A DNA stretch of 64,000 bases from Diaporthe sp. PMI_573 (GCA_021399435.1 JAJTUP010000136.1:1-64000); one strand, 5' to 3'; shown: positions 20,955 through 31,071, numbered from the stretch's first letter. A program made the numbers and translations. Notes: a model not told the origin generated them from the sequence alone.

Positions 20955-21127
20955 AGGCAGAGATGGTGGATGGATAGTTAAAGTATGTATGAATAGTTAT
21001 CTAGCTTTGTACTACTTTCTTAATAATATATATATGAAGGGAGAGACGGCGGGAACCACCCCACAGGTTGAGGCAACTAAGCGTATAATAAACGAAAGTA
21101 GGACATTCGAGTCGATGAAGTAGCTTG

Positions 21128-21339
21128 TGTGGCGGTTGTCACCACTAGACGGGCTGACACCACCACAAGGTGCTGGCAGGGGCTGGTCCCTGCCACAGGC
21201 ACGGACCACGGTTATTAAACTTCTCCAACGCGTCGCACATCGCGAGTTTCTTTCCTTTCTTCTTCTCTCCTTAAGCTTAGAATCTTCGTACGTAGTGCCA
21301 ATACAACAGCTTCCATGCTGGATATTACTGGCCGTTACA
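21128..21339 (+). repeat. 5' LTR
   Basis: 212 bp, TGTGGCGG...CGTTACA. Contains AAGCTTAGAAT at 21,273-21,283, the presumed start of R. Confidence 0.95.
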
Positions 21340-21341
21340 CT

Positions 21342-21352
21342 ATTCTAAGCTT
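21342..21352 (+). promoter_or_regulatory. Primer-binding site of self-priming (Tf1/sushi) type
   Basis: ATTCTAAGCTT, two bases after the LTR, is the exact 11-nt reverse complement of 21,273-21,283 inside the LTR. No tRNA-type TGG start is present at the LTR edge. Confidence 0.7.
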
Positions 21353-21505
21353 CAAACCCATCGCTGTCTAGCGATCCAGAAATAGGCAACCCTCGCTGCC
21401 CAGCGATCAACAAATAAGGCCACCTCAATCAAACCCTATGTCGTGTGCAGGCGACAGGAAAGAAATTGCACGAATTGAACCGAGAGATCGAGCACGCATC
21501 AACTG

Positions 21506-22801
21506 ATGCCTATTAAGAAGACATACCCGCCGGCAAGCCGCAGATCACACCGTCTCGCGCCCGAAGAGACACCTGTGTCAGAAGCCGAGAACGCCGAGAA
21601 CGAGACCCTGCGGAGAATCGAAGAAGAGCAAAACATCGTGCCCAGCCGAGAAGAGAGGTCGACCGAGAACGAAGGAAGCATGTCGAACGCCGAGAACGCT
21701 GCGGCCACCCAGGCGGACAGGATACAGCAGCTTGAAGCCACGATCGCCCGCTTGGAAGCAATGATTCAAGGCAACCGACAGGCCACACCAGACGCTCCCC
21801 GGCCTGTAACGGAGGACTTTGAAGACCGTAGTCGACGGGAAGTAACCCCTGCCGAGAGTGCCTTCGGGGGCACTGCTTTCAACCCGACCGGCCAGGCAGC
21901 GCTCCCTGCCTTTAAGCGATTCGGGACCATCGATAATGACAGAAACCCGAATTACAGCGATAAGGCCAAATCGCGCGGGAAGGAACCGCAAATTTTTGAA
22001 GGTGATGAGAAGGTCTTTGACCGCTGGGTTCGCAGCCTCGCCGCCAAGTTTGAAGAAGATGAAGCTACATTTCGAAGCGAGAAGAGCCGGATCAACTATA
22101 TAATGGAGTTAGTTAAGGGCGGACCAGCCGAGACACTAGAGCCGAGATACCTCTCTACAGAAAACCCGTTCTCTGGTGTCGCTGAGATGATTCAAGTCCT
22201 GGAAGCTGTTTATCATGACCGTAACCAGTCCTCAGCTGCTCGCCTCGAGTTAAGCACGATGATGTTCAACCCAAATGGAGACTCCAACATCCATCGGTTC
22301 ATCAGCAAGATCAATAGTCTGGCACAGAAGGCCCATATTGCAAGCACGGATATGAAGCAGACCTTGTGGGAGCATATCCCAAAGTATCTTGACCATAGCC
22401 TCTTGGACCTCTGCCAGGACCCTAGTATCAGCTATGAGTCCTTTTGTACTCGTGTGTCTAATCGAGCGTACAGCCTTCAGGTCAGTCGTGGGGAGCGTCA
22501 AGCTAGTCAGAAGGACTACGGCCGCTGGGGCAACCAGAAGCCGGGCAAAGCATCCATCGCCGGCCGCAAACAGACCCAGCCGATAAAGCTCACGACATCA
22601 GCAGCTGCCGGGCGTGGCCTGACTGAGGACGAGAAGAAAGCTCACTGGGATGCCGGCACTTGCTTCAACTGCGGAAAGACAGGCCACATATCTAGAGACT
22701 GCCCGGACAAGACCAAAATCAGCGCCGTAGGGGCCAAGAACTACGTCGACAAAGATGTCAGAGTCGAGATCCCTTCTGCAGAAGAGACGGGAAACGAGTG
22801 A
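21506..22801 (+). CDS. gag: Gag polyprotein
   Basis: 431 residues. The N-terminus is basic (KKTYPPASRRSHR), then an acidic coiled-coil-like region (about residues 70-90), then the capsid-like part, a basic stretch (about 330-360) and one CCHC zinc knuckle CFNCGKTGHISRDC (about 386-399). It forms the virus-like particle and binds the element's RNA. Translation mostly ends at TGA 22,799-22,801. A slippery heptamer at 22,789-22,795 lets part of the ribosomes enter pol in the -1 frame. The start is the first ATG after the leader and matches the edge copy. Confidence 0.95.
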   Translation: MPIKKTYPPASRRSHRLAPEETPVSEAENAENETLRRIEEEQNIVPSREERSTENEGSMSNAENAAATQADRIQQLEATIARLEAMIQGNRQATPDAPRPVTEDFEDRSRREVTPAESAFGGTAFNPTGQAALPAFKRFGTIDNDRNPNYSDKAKSRGKEPQIFEGDEKVFDRWVRSLAAKFEEDEATFRSEKSRINYIMELVKGGPAETLEPRYLSTENPFSGVAEMIQVLEAVYHDRNQSSAARLELSTMMFNPNGDSNIHRFISKINSLAQKAHIASTDMKQTLWEHIPKYLDHSLLDLCQDPSISYESFCTRVSNRAYSLQVSRGERQASQKDYGRWGNQKPGKASIAGRKQTQPIKLTTSAAAGRGLTEDEKKAHWDAGTCFNCGKTGHISRDCPDKTKISAVGAKNYVDKDVRVEIPSAEETGNE

Positions 22802-22829
22802 GACCATCGAAAGTCTCCCCGATGGTCTC
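22789..22829 (+). promoter_or_regulatory. -1 programmed ribosomal frameshift cassette
   Basis: In gag frame the sequence reads ACG GGA AAC GAG TGA, so G GGA AAC fits X XXY YYZ exactly. After a 4-nt spacer comes a perfect 10-bp hairpin, GAGACCATCG (22,800-22,809) with CGATGGTCTC (22,820-22,829), loop 10 nt. The -1 frame is open from 22,696 through pol. The spacer is slightly shorter than the usual 5-9 nt. Confidence 0.8.
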
Positions 22830-25800
22830 CATGTTCACATTAGCTAGAGTTGGCAATAAGGGATCTTCGTCGTTCACTACCAAGGTCCAGATCCAGGTTG
22901 ATGGCATCGGATTCCCAACAACAGCTTTATGTGACACAGGAGCAGACGCCAGACTGCTGGTCAGCCCAGCAGTGGCAGCACGGGCACAAAAGAGTTTACG
23001 CGCACACGTCTTTAGACTCGAAGAACCTGTCCAACTCCAGGACTTCCGGCGCCGACCAGCTGGAAAGATCACGATGAAAATGATCGCCTCTTTGGAGATC
23101 GATGGGCGTCGCTTCCCAAATGAGACTTTTTGGGTTACTGAGACGGGCTGCGACATCTTTATCGGACAATACTGGTTAGCTGAGAAGAACGTACTGATGT
23201 GGCCCCGAGAGCGTCAACTCATATGGCCGGATGACATCCCAGCGGTAGCGAAGTTCGCACCAGCTATCGAATTATCGCCCCCTTGTAGACGAAGCGGTGA
23301 TGTCGAACAAAAGAACCAAGAAGACTCAGACCGCCGAGACCAAATTGTTGACCGGCAACACAAGCAGTATCAGATCCTCCGTCGTGCAGGGAAGAGACCC
23401 GAGAACGCGACGACGACCAATGACGTGATAGCGGAAATCACTGCCCAGCTAGATTCAGATCCTCGACGAGAGCGGTGGGCGAGGAGGGCGATGCCCACAG
23501 AACCAATACCCTTTGAGACGGGAGAATGTTCAAGACCTACGGTGAGCCTCTCAGCATTACAGGCATGGAGGACGAATAAAGGAGAACCTATCCTATTCCC
23601 GGAAGACGAGGATCCAGAGCATATCAGGCTGGTACGAGAAAAGATACCGAAGCAGCTGGCCCACCTGGAAGGTTTCTTTTCCAAAAGGGCTGCCAATACC
23701 CTGCCACCTCATAGACCAGGGCACGATGTGGTTCTCGAGATGGACAGACCGACAAAGGGGAGCCCGCCTAGGTATAGGACGCCGATACAACACCTACCCC
23801 TGGAGAAGCAGACCATCGACAAGCTCCTCGAGATGGGCTTCATCGAGCCTTGTATGCAAGAGGATGCTGCCCCAGTTCTCTTCGTACCGAAACCACACTC
23901 GGCAGACAGGCGTTTCTGCATTGACTACCGCTGGAGGAATCGATTCCTCAAGGATATGAAAGTACCAGCACCAGACCTGAGCGGTACGTTGTTTAACTGC
24001 CGCGACGCCGAACGCTTCACGATCCTAGATGTCATTCAGGCTTTTCACCGTATGAGACTGGCGGTTGGCAGTGAGTACCTAACCGCGTTCCGAACCAGAC
24101 AAGGCACGTTCCAGTGGAAGGTACTCCCGTTTGGACTAAAGGTCGGGCCCGCCTGGTGGCAACGCTTCATCAATGCCCAGCTGAACGAACTGCTGGACTT
24201 GTTCGCCAGTGCCTATGCCGACGATGTCCTGATCTATTCGGGCCCTGAGGAGGAACACTGGGACCAGGTGGAAGAGGTAATCCACCGCCTCCATCGTGCC
24301 GACCTGCAAGGGGATATTAACAAGTCGCGCTTTAACGTCCAGAGGGCTGTCTACCTCGGCGTGATGATGGAAGCAGGGGTGGGGATCAGCATCGACCCGG
24401 CGAAGATCAAGGCGATCCAAAGTTGGAAGTGGGAGGACCTGACCAACAGAACCGCTATCCGCTCGTTCCTGGGTCTTTGCAATTTTATCCGCATGTTCTG
24501 CTACCATGCTAGTGACATCGCAGAACCTCTGAATCGCTTGCTGAAGAAAGACGCTCCTTTCGTCCTGGGTACCGAGCAGCAGCACGCCTTTGAGGACTTG
24601 AAGAGGTTAGCCTGTGAAGCCCCGGTGATGGCATTTTTCAGGCCTGACCGCCCCACAAAGGTCGAGACCGACGCATCCAGAAACGCCACAGGAGGTGTGA
24701 TCTGGCAACAACAAGAGGGTGGCGTCTGGAAACCAGTTGGTTACTTTTCCAAGACCATGACACCGGCAGAACGAGCCTACCCCATCCAAGATCGAGAGCT
24801 CCTCGCAGTGGTACAGACATTGGAACACTACTACCCAGAGCTCCTCGGGATGCAGTTCTTCGTCGTCACTGACCACCAGGCCCTTGTGTACTTTGCTAGC
24901 AAACGGATGCTATCAACGAGACAGATCCGCTGGGCTGACTTCCTCTCCAACTTCGATATCACCTTTCAGTATCCCCCAGGCAAAGAAAACGTGGCGGCTG
25001 ACGCCCTGTCCCGCAAGACAGCCGACCTGCCTACGGTGAAGGCAAGAGAACGGGAAGAACGGACGACAACGCTGGTCCCGCCGGAGAAGCTTGACTTCCC
25101 TATCGCCGCAGTCGCAGAAGGGACCCCGGAAGCCCCAAAGGGAGCAGATCTAGTGGACCTTATTCGTGCGGAAAATCATCAACAAGCACTAGGTCTAAAG
25201 GATGGCCGCCTATGGGTGCCGGAAAAGACGAGTGATGGGCACATTTTCTTACGTACCGCCTTAGTCCGCGAGGCACACGTGCCGCAGATCTTCGCGCACC
25301 AGGGACAGAACAAGACTATTAAGGCTTTGGAACGAGAGTACTACTGGCCAGAAATGAAAAAGACGATCCGCCAGTACGTGAGGAACTGTTACGAATGCCA
25401 TCGGAACAAAGCTACACACGACAAAACACCAGGCCTTCTCCACCCATTGCCTATCCCTCAGACTGTATGGGAGCACGTTGTGGTTGACGGAAAGGATATG
25501 CCGAAGGACCGGTACGGATATGACTATGTGTGGGTTTTTATCGACAAATTCAGCCGCATCATTGCAACCCTGCCCGGAAAGAAGTCTGATACCGCAGAGG
25601 ATGTTGCTGCTCGTTACTATCGTTATCTGTACCGGATCTTGGGCGCGCCGGCAGTCTGGATAACCGATAACGCGGGACCCTTTGTGTCCAGGTTCCTCGC
25701 CAAATTGAACGAACTTACGGGCACGAAGCATCGACATGGTAGTGCTTACCACCCACAGACCCAAGGCGCCGTGGAGTTCACAAACCAGGAGCTCGACCAG

Positions 25801-26676
25801 CGACTACGGTTCTACGTGAACAAGTATCAGAACGACTGGAGCACACACCTGCCGGCACTAGACTTTGCTCATAATTCCTCGTGGCACTCGTCAATCAACA
25901 TGGCACCGTTAAAGGTCGCCCTCGGTAAAGATGTCCGGAATCCCCTGTCCCTTGACCTTAGAACGGCAACAGCGTCGTCCAGACCAGAAGAACGCGCCCT
26001 GGAAATCCTGAGAGAAACCAAGACCGTACAGGACTCAGCTCGAACAGCAGCTCAGACAGCTCAAAACCGACAACAAACACAGGCGAATCAGAAACGACGC
26101 CCAGCAGACTTCTCTGTTGAAGACATGGTGTTCCTAAAGAAGAAGGGGTTTTCTACAACCGCCCCAACAACGCGTCTAGAATCCCAGCGGGTAGGCCCAT
26201 TCAAGATCAAACAAGAACGGGGGTACAGTTATGTTCTTGACTTGCCCCCGTCGTACTCAATGACAAACCTGTTCCATGCCGACCGGTTGAGAAAGGCCCC
26301 GGATGACCCGCTACCGCAACAACACCAAACCCCACCGCCACCAGAGGACATTAACGGTGAGCCAGAGTATGAAGTCGACCACATAGAACGTTCACGGCTG
26401 CTTGGAAAGACAAAGACGTTACAATATCAAGCCGCCTGGCGCGGCTGCGATCCGGATGATACTTGGTACCCAGCGAGAAACTTCAAGAATGCCCCTATTG
26501 CCTTGGAAAGCTTTCATCAACTCCACCCGGATGCCCCAGGACCGCCTAAACGACTACAGGAATGGATCAGAGCCGCTGCCAAGGACGAAGCCGATCCTGA
26601 TCATGACGAAGACAACGTAGCAGCGCACGGAGAGCTGGGGTCCAAGACCAAGACCAAGATCAAGCGTCACCTTTAA
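22798..26676 (+). CDS. pol: Pol polyprotein: protease, reverse transcriptase, RNase H, integrase, chromodomain
   Basis: 1292 codons from 22,798, in the -1 frame relative to gag; the true N-terminus is Gag through frameshifting. Residue numbers count from 22,798. Aspartic protease DTGA at 46-49. Reverse transcriptase with YADD at about 473. RNase H with TDAS at about 623 and a TDHQAL block downstream. Integrase with a zinc-binding HHCC ending CYECH (about 864), then catalytic Asp (FIDKFSR, 915), Asp (ITDNAG, 957) and Glu (GAVEF, 993), spacing DD35E. C-terminal chromodomain about 1190-1240 (YEVDHIERSRLL, then WRGCDPDDTWYP), which in chromoviruses directs integration to modified histones. No stop or frameshift inside; an active enzyme set is plausible. 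Confidence 0.96.
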   Translation: MRPSKVSPMVSMFTLARVGNKGSSSFTTKVQIQVDGIGFPTTALCDTGADARLLVSPAVAARAQKSLRAHVFRLEEPVQLQDFRRRPAGKITMKMIASLEIDGRRFPNETFWVTETGCDIFIGQYWLAEKNVLMWPRERQLIWPDDIPAVAKFAPAIELSPPCRRSGDVEQKNQEDSDRRDQIVDRQHKQYQILRRAGKRPENATTTNDVIAEITAQLDSDPRRERWARRAMPTEPIPFETGECSRPTVSLSALQAWRTNKGEPILFPEDEDPEHIRLVREKIPKQLAHLEGFFSKRAANTLPPHRPGHDVVLEMDRPTKGSPPRYRTPIQHLPLEKQTIDKLLEMGFIEPCMQEDAAPVLFVPKPHSADRRFCIDYRWRNRFLKDMKVPAPDLSGTLFNCRDAERFTILDVIQAFHRMRLAVGSEYLTAFRTRQGTFQWKVLPFGLKVGPAWWQRFINAQLNELLDLFASAYADDVLIYSGPEEEHWDQVEEVIHRLHRADLQGDINKSRFNVQRAVYLGVMMEAGVGISIDPAKIKAIQSWKWEDLTNRTAIRSFLGLCNFIRMFCYHASDIAEPLNRLLKKDAPFVLGTEQQHAFEDLKRLACEAPVMAFFRPDRPTKVETDASRNATGGVIWQQQEGGVWKPVGYFSKTMTPAERAYPIQDRELLAVVQTLEHYYPELLGMQFFVVTDHQALVYFASKRMLSTRQIRWADFLSNFDITFQYPPGKENVAADALSRKTADLPTVKAREREERTTTLVPPEKLDFPIAAVAEGTPEAPKGADLVDLIRAENHQQALGLKDGRLWVPEKTSDGHIFLRTALVREAHVPQIFAHQGQNKTIKALEREYYWPEMKKTIRQYVRNCYECHRNKATHDKTPGLLHPLPIPQTVWEHVVVDGKDMPKDRYGYDYVWVFIDKFSRIIATLPGKKSDTAEDVAARYYRYLYRILGAPAVWITDNAGPFVSRFLAKLNELTGTKHRHGSAYHPQTQGAVEFTNQELDQRLRFYVNKYQNDWSTHLPALDFAHNSSWHSSINMAPLKVALGKDVRNPLSLDLRTATASSRPEERALEILRETKTVQDSARTAAQTAQNRQQTQANQKRRPADFSVEDMVFLKKKGFSTTAPTTRLESQRVGPFKIKQERGYSYVLDLPPSYSMTNLFHADRLRKAPDDPLPQQHQTPPPPEDINGEPEYEVDHIERSRLLGKTKTLQYQAAWRGCDPDDTWYPARNFKNAPIALESFHQLHPDAPGPPKRLQEWIRAAAKDEADPDHDEDNVAAHGELGSKTKTKIKRHL

Positions 26677-26706
26677 AAGCCCGCACGCCTCTGCCGTCCG
26701 CGCTTT

Positions 26707-26718
26707 GGAGGGGGGTAG
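26707..26718 (+). promoter_or_regulatory. Polypurine tract
   Basis: GGAGGGGGGTAG directly before the 3' LTR; the usual plus-strand primer site of LTR retrotransposons. Confidence 0.85.
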
Positions 26719-26929
26719 TGTGGCGGTTGTCACCACTAGACGGGCTGACACCACCACAAGGTGCTGGCAGGGGCTGGTCCCTGCCACAGGCACGGACCAC
26801 GGTTATTAAACTTCTCCACGCGTCGCACATCGCGAGTTTCTTTCCTTCCTTCTTCTCTCCTTCAGCTTAGAATCTTCGTACGTAGTGCCAATACAACAGC
26901 TTCCATGCTGGATATTACTGGCCGTTACA
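26719..26929 (+). repeat. 3' LTR
   Basis: 211 bp, one base shorter than the 5' LTR. Its version of the 11-nt R start reads CAGCTTAGAAT (one change). Confidence 0.95.
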
Positions 26930-27260
26930 CTAAAAGTCTGATCTTGAGGCATTGCGATTGCTACGAACGTAATCAAAGGCCCTCAAAAGATATATTCAAT
27001 GTGCAATATGTTTGGGAAAGAAACAGGAGTAAAAAGACCGTGGGGCGGGCGGCGGGCGGTAATGCGATGGTTTTATAGAGATGGTGGGATCCTGTAAGGT
27101 CGTACTAGAGCGTTTGTAAACCAATGAAGTGACCGAAAGGCTTGGTCGCAGGCTCCAATCGGGCTCAATTGGACAATTCTCCTTACCTCTTACGGAGGTC
27201 GCTGTAAAAAGTCTTGTTCGCCAAGGTGCCAGGGTCCCTGGTCCGTCAACTAATTACTAT
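26930..27260. other. No gene recognised
   Basis: Intervening DNA between gypsy and the small TIR element. A G-rich stretch lies near 27,035-27,060. Confidence 0.5.
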
Positions 27261-27429
27261 TGTCAGATGTGACGGGTGCTTTGGGTTAGGTGCCTGAGGC
27301 ATCAATGGTTGAATCATGACAAAAAAGGAACGAAGACAAGACATCATCATCACAATACACCCAGTTACCACCCCATCAATTGGACCATAATTACACGTCC
27401 CACATACCTAAAAGGGTGATAATCTGACA
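27261..27429 (+). mobile_element. Small TIR element (MITE-like), complete copy B
   Basis: 169 bp, TGTCAGAT...ATCTGACA, flanked by the 5-bp direct repeat ACTAT on both sides. Compared with copy A it lacks an internal stretch around the CCTTACGGGTGGGGTCCC segment. Confidence 0.9.
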
Positions 27430-27468
27430 ACTATGGTAACCACTAACCCGCAGGGCTGAGGACTCCAA

Positions 27469-28474
27469 CTACCCAAAGCGTACAGCAGCAGCCCTCACCA
27501 ACCGCTTGAATTCGTCGCCCAAAAGATCGTGACCCACGGGGTTTTTGGTGTTTTCGAATGCCCAGCTGCCGTACGCCCCGTATGTGCCACACAACCTGAG
27601 GAGCTCCCTCCCAGCGACTTTGTTCCTTCCCTCGTTGTACTCGTTGCCGCCCTCGCAATGGATCACCTGCTGGATGTGCCATGGGATCCTCTCGACGAAG
27701 GTTTGCAAACGTTCCTGCTCGAAAGCCTTCCATTCCTTCCTCCAGCTTCCTTCACCTTGGCTACTTGGGCGCCCCATGGCGCGTTGTTCTCCTTTTCAGC
27801 TCGGGCCAGACCGGCTCGATCATGTTGAGGTCTGGAGAATTGCTACACCAAAGCAAACGCTTAACATCATGAAGCTTAAACACCGCTTCTTGTGCGAAGT
27901 GTGCATGCGAAGGAGCTTTGTCCTCTTGCACGATAGCTTCTGTCCCGACTTTCCTTGCAAAGGGAAGCAGCTTATCGAGAAGGATCTCCTTCTGATAACG
28001 GTACCAGTCAATCCCTCCGTGCCCAGGCTTCCTTACAAGCTTACCAGTTCTCTGAGACCATCGCCAGCTTCGGTGGCGAGCTGTTCGAGGGTTTTCCTCG
28101 TAGGCAGCAGCATACCGCTCAGCCTCGTCGACTTCCCACTTCGCCTGCGCCAGCGGCTCGTTTTGAGCGTTAAGTTTATCTAACAACTCCTCAGCTTCTT
28201 TCCTCTCAGAGGGAGTCTCAGCTCGCCAGACGTGGCAAAGACCCTTCTTATTGTGTGAGAAACAAGCCCAGAACATAAACTCTGAGTACCCCTTCCAACG
28301 CTCGCGAATAGCGGTCTTAAGGACTTTCTCATCAGATTTCCTCCAGACTCGAAAACCACCCCTTCTGACACACAAAACAACTGATGTTTCGTCGCTCCAG
28401 ATCACGTGTTTCCAATCCTCCAATAAAATTAAAAAGAATGCCATATCAATTTCACAAGACGAGGCTACACACAA
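27469..28474 (-). pseudogene. Tc1/mariner-type transposase (DD34E), frameshifted, N-terminus missing
   Basis: The minus frame 28,474-27,761 carries the first catalytic Asp (VIWSDETSV), the second (IVQEDKAPSHAH) and the Glu (SPDLNMIEPVW). There are 34 residues between second Asp and Glu, the Tc1 spacing. A charged insertion (KEAEELLDKLNAQ...) lies between the first two, as in some fungal relatives. At about 27,770 the frame slips, and the C-terminal helix continues in the frame ending at 27,469 (WKAFEQERLQTFVERIPWHI). The N-terminal helix-turn-helix domains are absent upstream of 28,420. No TIRs were identified. Inactive. Confidence 0.85.
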
Positions 28475-28544
28475 AACTGTACATCTTTAGACAGGAGAAA
28501 AGTCTAGTCAGACACTGCAGCGCATTTCTGTTGTTTACTGCGGT

Positions 28545-28850
28545 CTAGCCTCTGGCTAGCGACGCCGAGAGACTGCGCTGAGATTGAACGTTCTGCCTCT
28601 CATCTCGTTCTGACAAGCCGTCGTTCCCCGATTGATACAGTACCACAGGCTTGCCCAGGTCATTTGCTGGTGGTGTCAGTGCAAAGTGGCCTGATAAGTC
28701 CAGCCAAGTACACTCTGGTAGCTCAACCTCGAGAAAGTGCTCTTCTAAGTTAAGAATTTCTTGACGCTGCGACTTGACTGTTGCTTGGTCGACTTCAGAA
28801 GCAACCAGTTGCGTGTGAATCTTCCAGAGTAAATGTAATGAGAGAGGCAT
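28545..28850 (-). other. Unrecognised ORF downstream of the MADS-like gene
   Basis: 101 codons, no known motif. It begins just after the stop of the MADS-like gene and may be chance. Confidence 0.2.
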
Positions 28851-28852
28851 TT

Positions 28853-29223
28853 TTAATGATCGGCAGAGCTGTCCTCATCAACGTCTTCTTCCCATTCTCC
28901 TTGGGCGCCAACAGTTTTAGTTGGATGATGAATTTCTGGCAATGGATATGTGAGCATCTAAAAATCAATTAGCGCCAAACGTTGATAATCAACGCGATGT
29001 CTGGACTAACAATGTCGCTCAGAGGCGGCGGCCACCTTTTATTCTCTGGGTTCGAGGAAAACACATAAAACTTTCCATTCTTGTGAATGGCAAGAAACAC
29101 CTCCCCCCCACATTGAGTATGAAGTCCTTCTACCTTTTTCATAATCGTTCGTAGCCGCTTTCGAAACATCTCACGTTCACGCTTAATTCTTTTCACCACT
29201 ATTCTTCGAGCTTCTGGATCCAT
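28853..29223 (-). CDS. Short MADS-box-like protein
   Basis: Exons 29,223-29,011 and 28,957-28,853 with a 53-bp intron (donor GTTAGT, branch-like GCTAAT, acceptor TAG) give an intact 105-residue protein. Residues about 10-55 read KREREMFRKRLRTIMKKVEG and then CGGEVFLAIHKNGKFYVFSS. This follows the MADS pattern (basic helix, KR/KK pairs, hydrophobic strand, gK-Y-FSS strand), although the canonical RxxTFxKR is altered. The tail is acidic (QGEWEEDVDEDSS). MADS proteins bind CArG-type DNA as dimers, but binding here is not shown. A homologous copy with promoter similarity lies at 62.3 kb in opposite orientation and is broken. Confidence 0.65.
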
Positions 29224-29390
29224 TTGGAGGGTGGTATGAGCAATGATGCAACACCAGTTTGTAAGTCAAACTTGCTAAACAGTGGCACCGATCGTGTCAA
29301 TAGTAAAAGACCGCTCTCCTGTTAATCAAGGAGTATATACTGTACTACGGGACTCCCATATTTATGTTTAAGGAATTAGGTACATTTAGT
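28853..29390 (-). repeat. Duplicated segment containing the MADS-like gene (partner 62,130-62,690)
   Basis: Coding part, intron and about 160 bp of upstream sequence (for example CAGTATATACTCCTT, GTGCCACTGTTTAGCAAG and TGCATCATTGCTCATA on the minus strand) correspond to 62,130-62,690 on the plus strand. An inverted, dispersed duplication. Confidence 0.75.
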
Positions 29391-29788
29391 TCTGCAACGA
29401 TGAGAAAAGTACTATCGTGTAGGATGTTGTAGAAACACACTTCAATGGGTACTTGTTTGGGTATATTTCCATGTACTATGCAGTACTTCGAAATTTTATC
29501 AAAGTACATTACTAGCTGTTCAAAAGGGGCTCACGGTTGTGCCCTTCGCATAGACGAATCGTGCAAGGTAGGTGGGAAGAAATCAAATCCCGTGGTGGCC
29601 CAGTTTCCCACCCGCATGTGTGTTCCCAATCAGACATCCACGACTTGCATTTCTCACTTTACCCCTGGCCTCGCTATGAAAGAATTTCATCCAGCCATCA
29701 CTTCAAGTAGCATTGAAACTCGGACTTTCTATCGAGTAGGACATTTTCGCTGGAGTAAATAAGTGCCACGCCCTAAGAGACGGGTTAA
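29391..29788. other. No gene recognised
   Basis: AT-rich left part. Contains only one 105-residue frame (29,445-29,762) without motif. Confidence 0.45.
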
Positions 29789-31071
29789 TCACCCCTGTTC
29801 ACGTCCCAAATGCCCAGTTCCGAAGCTAGCCTTGTCGCATTGTCCGGAAAGAAGGATACAGTTTGCGCAGCGGTCCACATCAACAACATCCAGCTCAACG
29901 CAACCGTTGAATGGTCTCTCGCCCGCCCGACATAAGGAACACGGCAGTCGTGCCTTAACACCTCGGCTTTGGCACAGGAGAGCATCTACAGTCCTCTCAT
30001 GCTCTTCCTTTAACCCTGCAAAAACTAACCTGAGCCTTTGAATGTTCCCCATAATGAAGTTTCTCGTGGGCATATTATAGATCTCGTGTTGTTTCCTGGA
30101 GCGTACCCATGCTGGGGTGGGCCCAAAAGTTGTAATCGCCACGTTTACTACTGATGGATGTCCTAGCCGCCTCCGGCGGAACATTGTAACAGGCACGCCA
30201 GGCAACACATCATGTGGCCAGACATTCTGCAAATAGAAATTGTGTAAGGACCATGAGCGCTAAGATTGATGGTAAGGTGGCTTACTATAAAGTCATGTCT
30301 TATGTCCCCTTCCTCCTCTTCACAAGACTCTTCCAGAGCGAGGTCAGCTCTGTAGCGAAAAAAGCCCCAATCGGGTCCGCGGCTGGAGGCTTGCTGGAAT
30401 GCCCAGGAAATCAATCCTAATTCTTTAAAAAATGGGTCAGGGCACTCCATGAAATTGATATGCCATATTCGAGCCTTTTCCAGCACAGGGTAGAGGCTAG
30501 CAATTATGGGCTTGGTTGCAAACCCGTAGTAGGAAACATATGTCGACGGGTGTTGCATGTCAGATGTGTCAAATATAGAAGACCAAGTACTGTTTGGGAG
30601 AGTCGTGTGCCGCCGTCCCGCGACCGGCCTATATGCGCTCTCGAAGCGAATGACGACGTTCGTGTTATTCAGATAACACTCAGCACGCTCGTCAACCCAC
30701 GTGTGGTCTTGGAGATACTCAAAGATACGACGGTGGCCAAAGGGTAGCGAACGGTGACCATCATCATTGAAATCAAGATCTAGAAGGATAAGATAGATCC
30801 GGCGGGAGGTGCCTTGATATAAGTATGGCAGGTCTTTGCCAATGAGGACAGGGTTCACACCAGCGTTCAACATTGCGTCAGGCCAGTCGGACTTCTTGAA
30901 GATTTTGGACCAGACGATGGAATGCTGCAGCCCAGTTGGACTAATTTGCAGGCCCTCTCGTTTAAGCCTCAAGCGATGAAATGGAGTGCATTGATCACCG
31001 ATCGCAAGGATAATCTCGTTAGGCAGGGTTTGCTGGATGCCTGGAGTTGCGGAATTCGAAACAGTGCCCAT
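29789..31071 (-). CDS. Hypothetical protein with Cys-cluster tail (407 aa)
   Basis: Exons 31,071-30,286 and 30,226-29,789 join in frame through a 59-bp intron (GTAAGC donor, TGCAG acceptor), giving 407 residues. The N-terminus has an F-box-like LPNEIILAIGD. The middle is rich in aromatic residues without a known domain. The C-terminal 45 residues hold a cysteine cluster (CSLCRAGERPFNGC, then CANCILLSGQC) as in many uncharacterised Pezizomycotina proteins, possibly binding zinc. No lesion is seen. Function unknown; the F-box reading is tentative. Confidence 0.6.

Larger units (their letters stand above)
21128..26929 (+). mobile_element. Complete Ty3/gypsy chromovirus with self-priming PBS
   Basis: 5802 bp: LTR, PBS, gag, pol with a C-terminal chromodomain, polypurine tract (26,707-26,718) and LTR. 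The LTRs differ at three places (one 1-nt deletion and two substitutions in 212 bp), which points to a recent insertion. Gag and pol are open and are linked by a -1 frameshift cassette. No clean 5-bp target duplication is visible: the left flank ends GCTTG and the right flank starts CTAAA. A nearly identical copy in opposite orientation begins at the left window edge. Confidence 0.96.
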
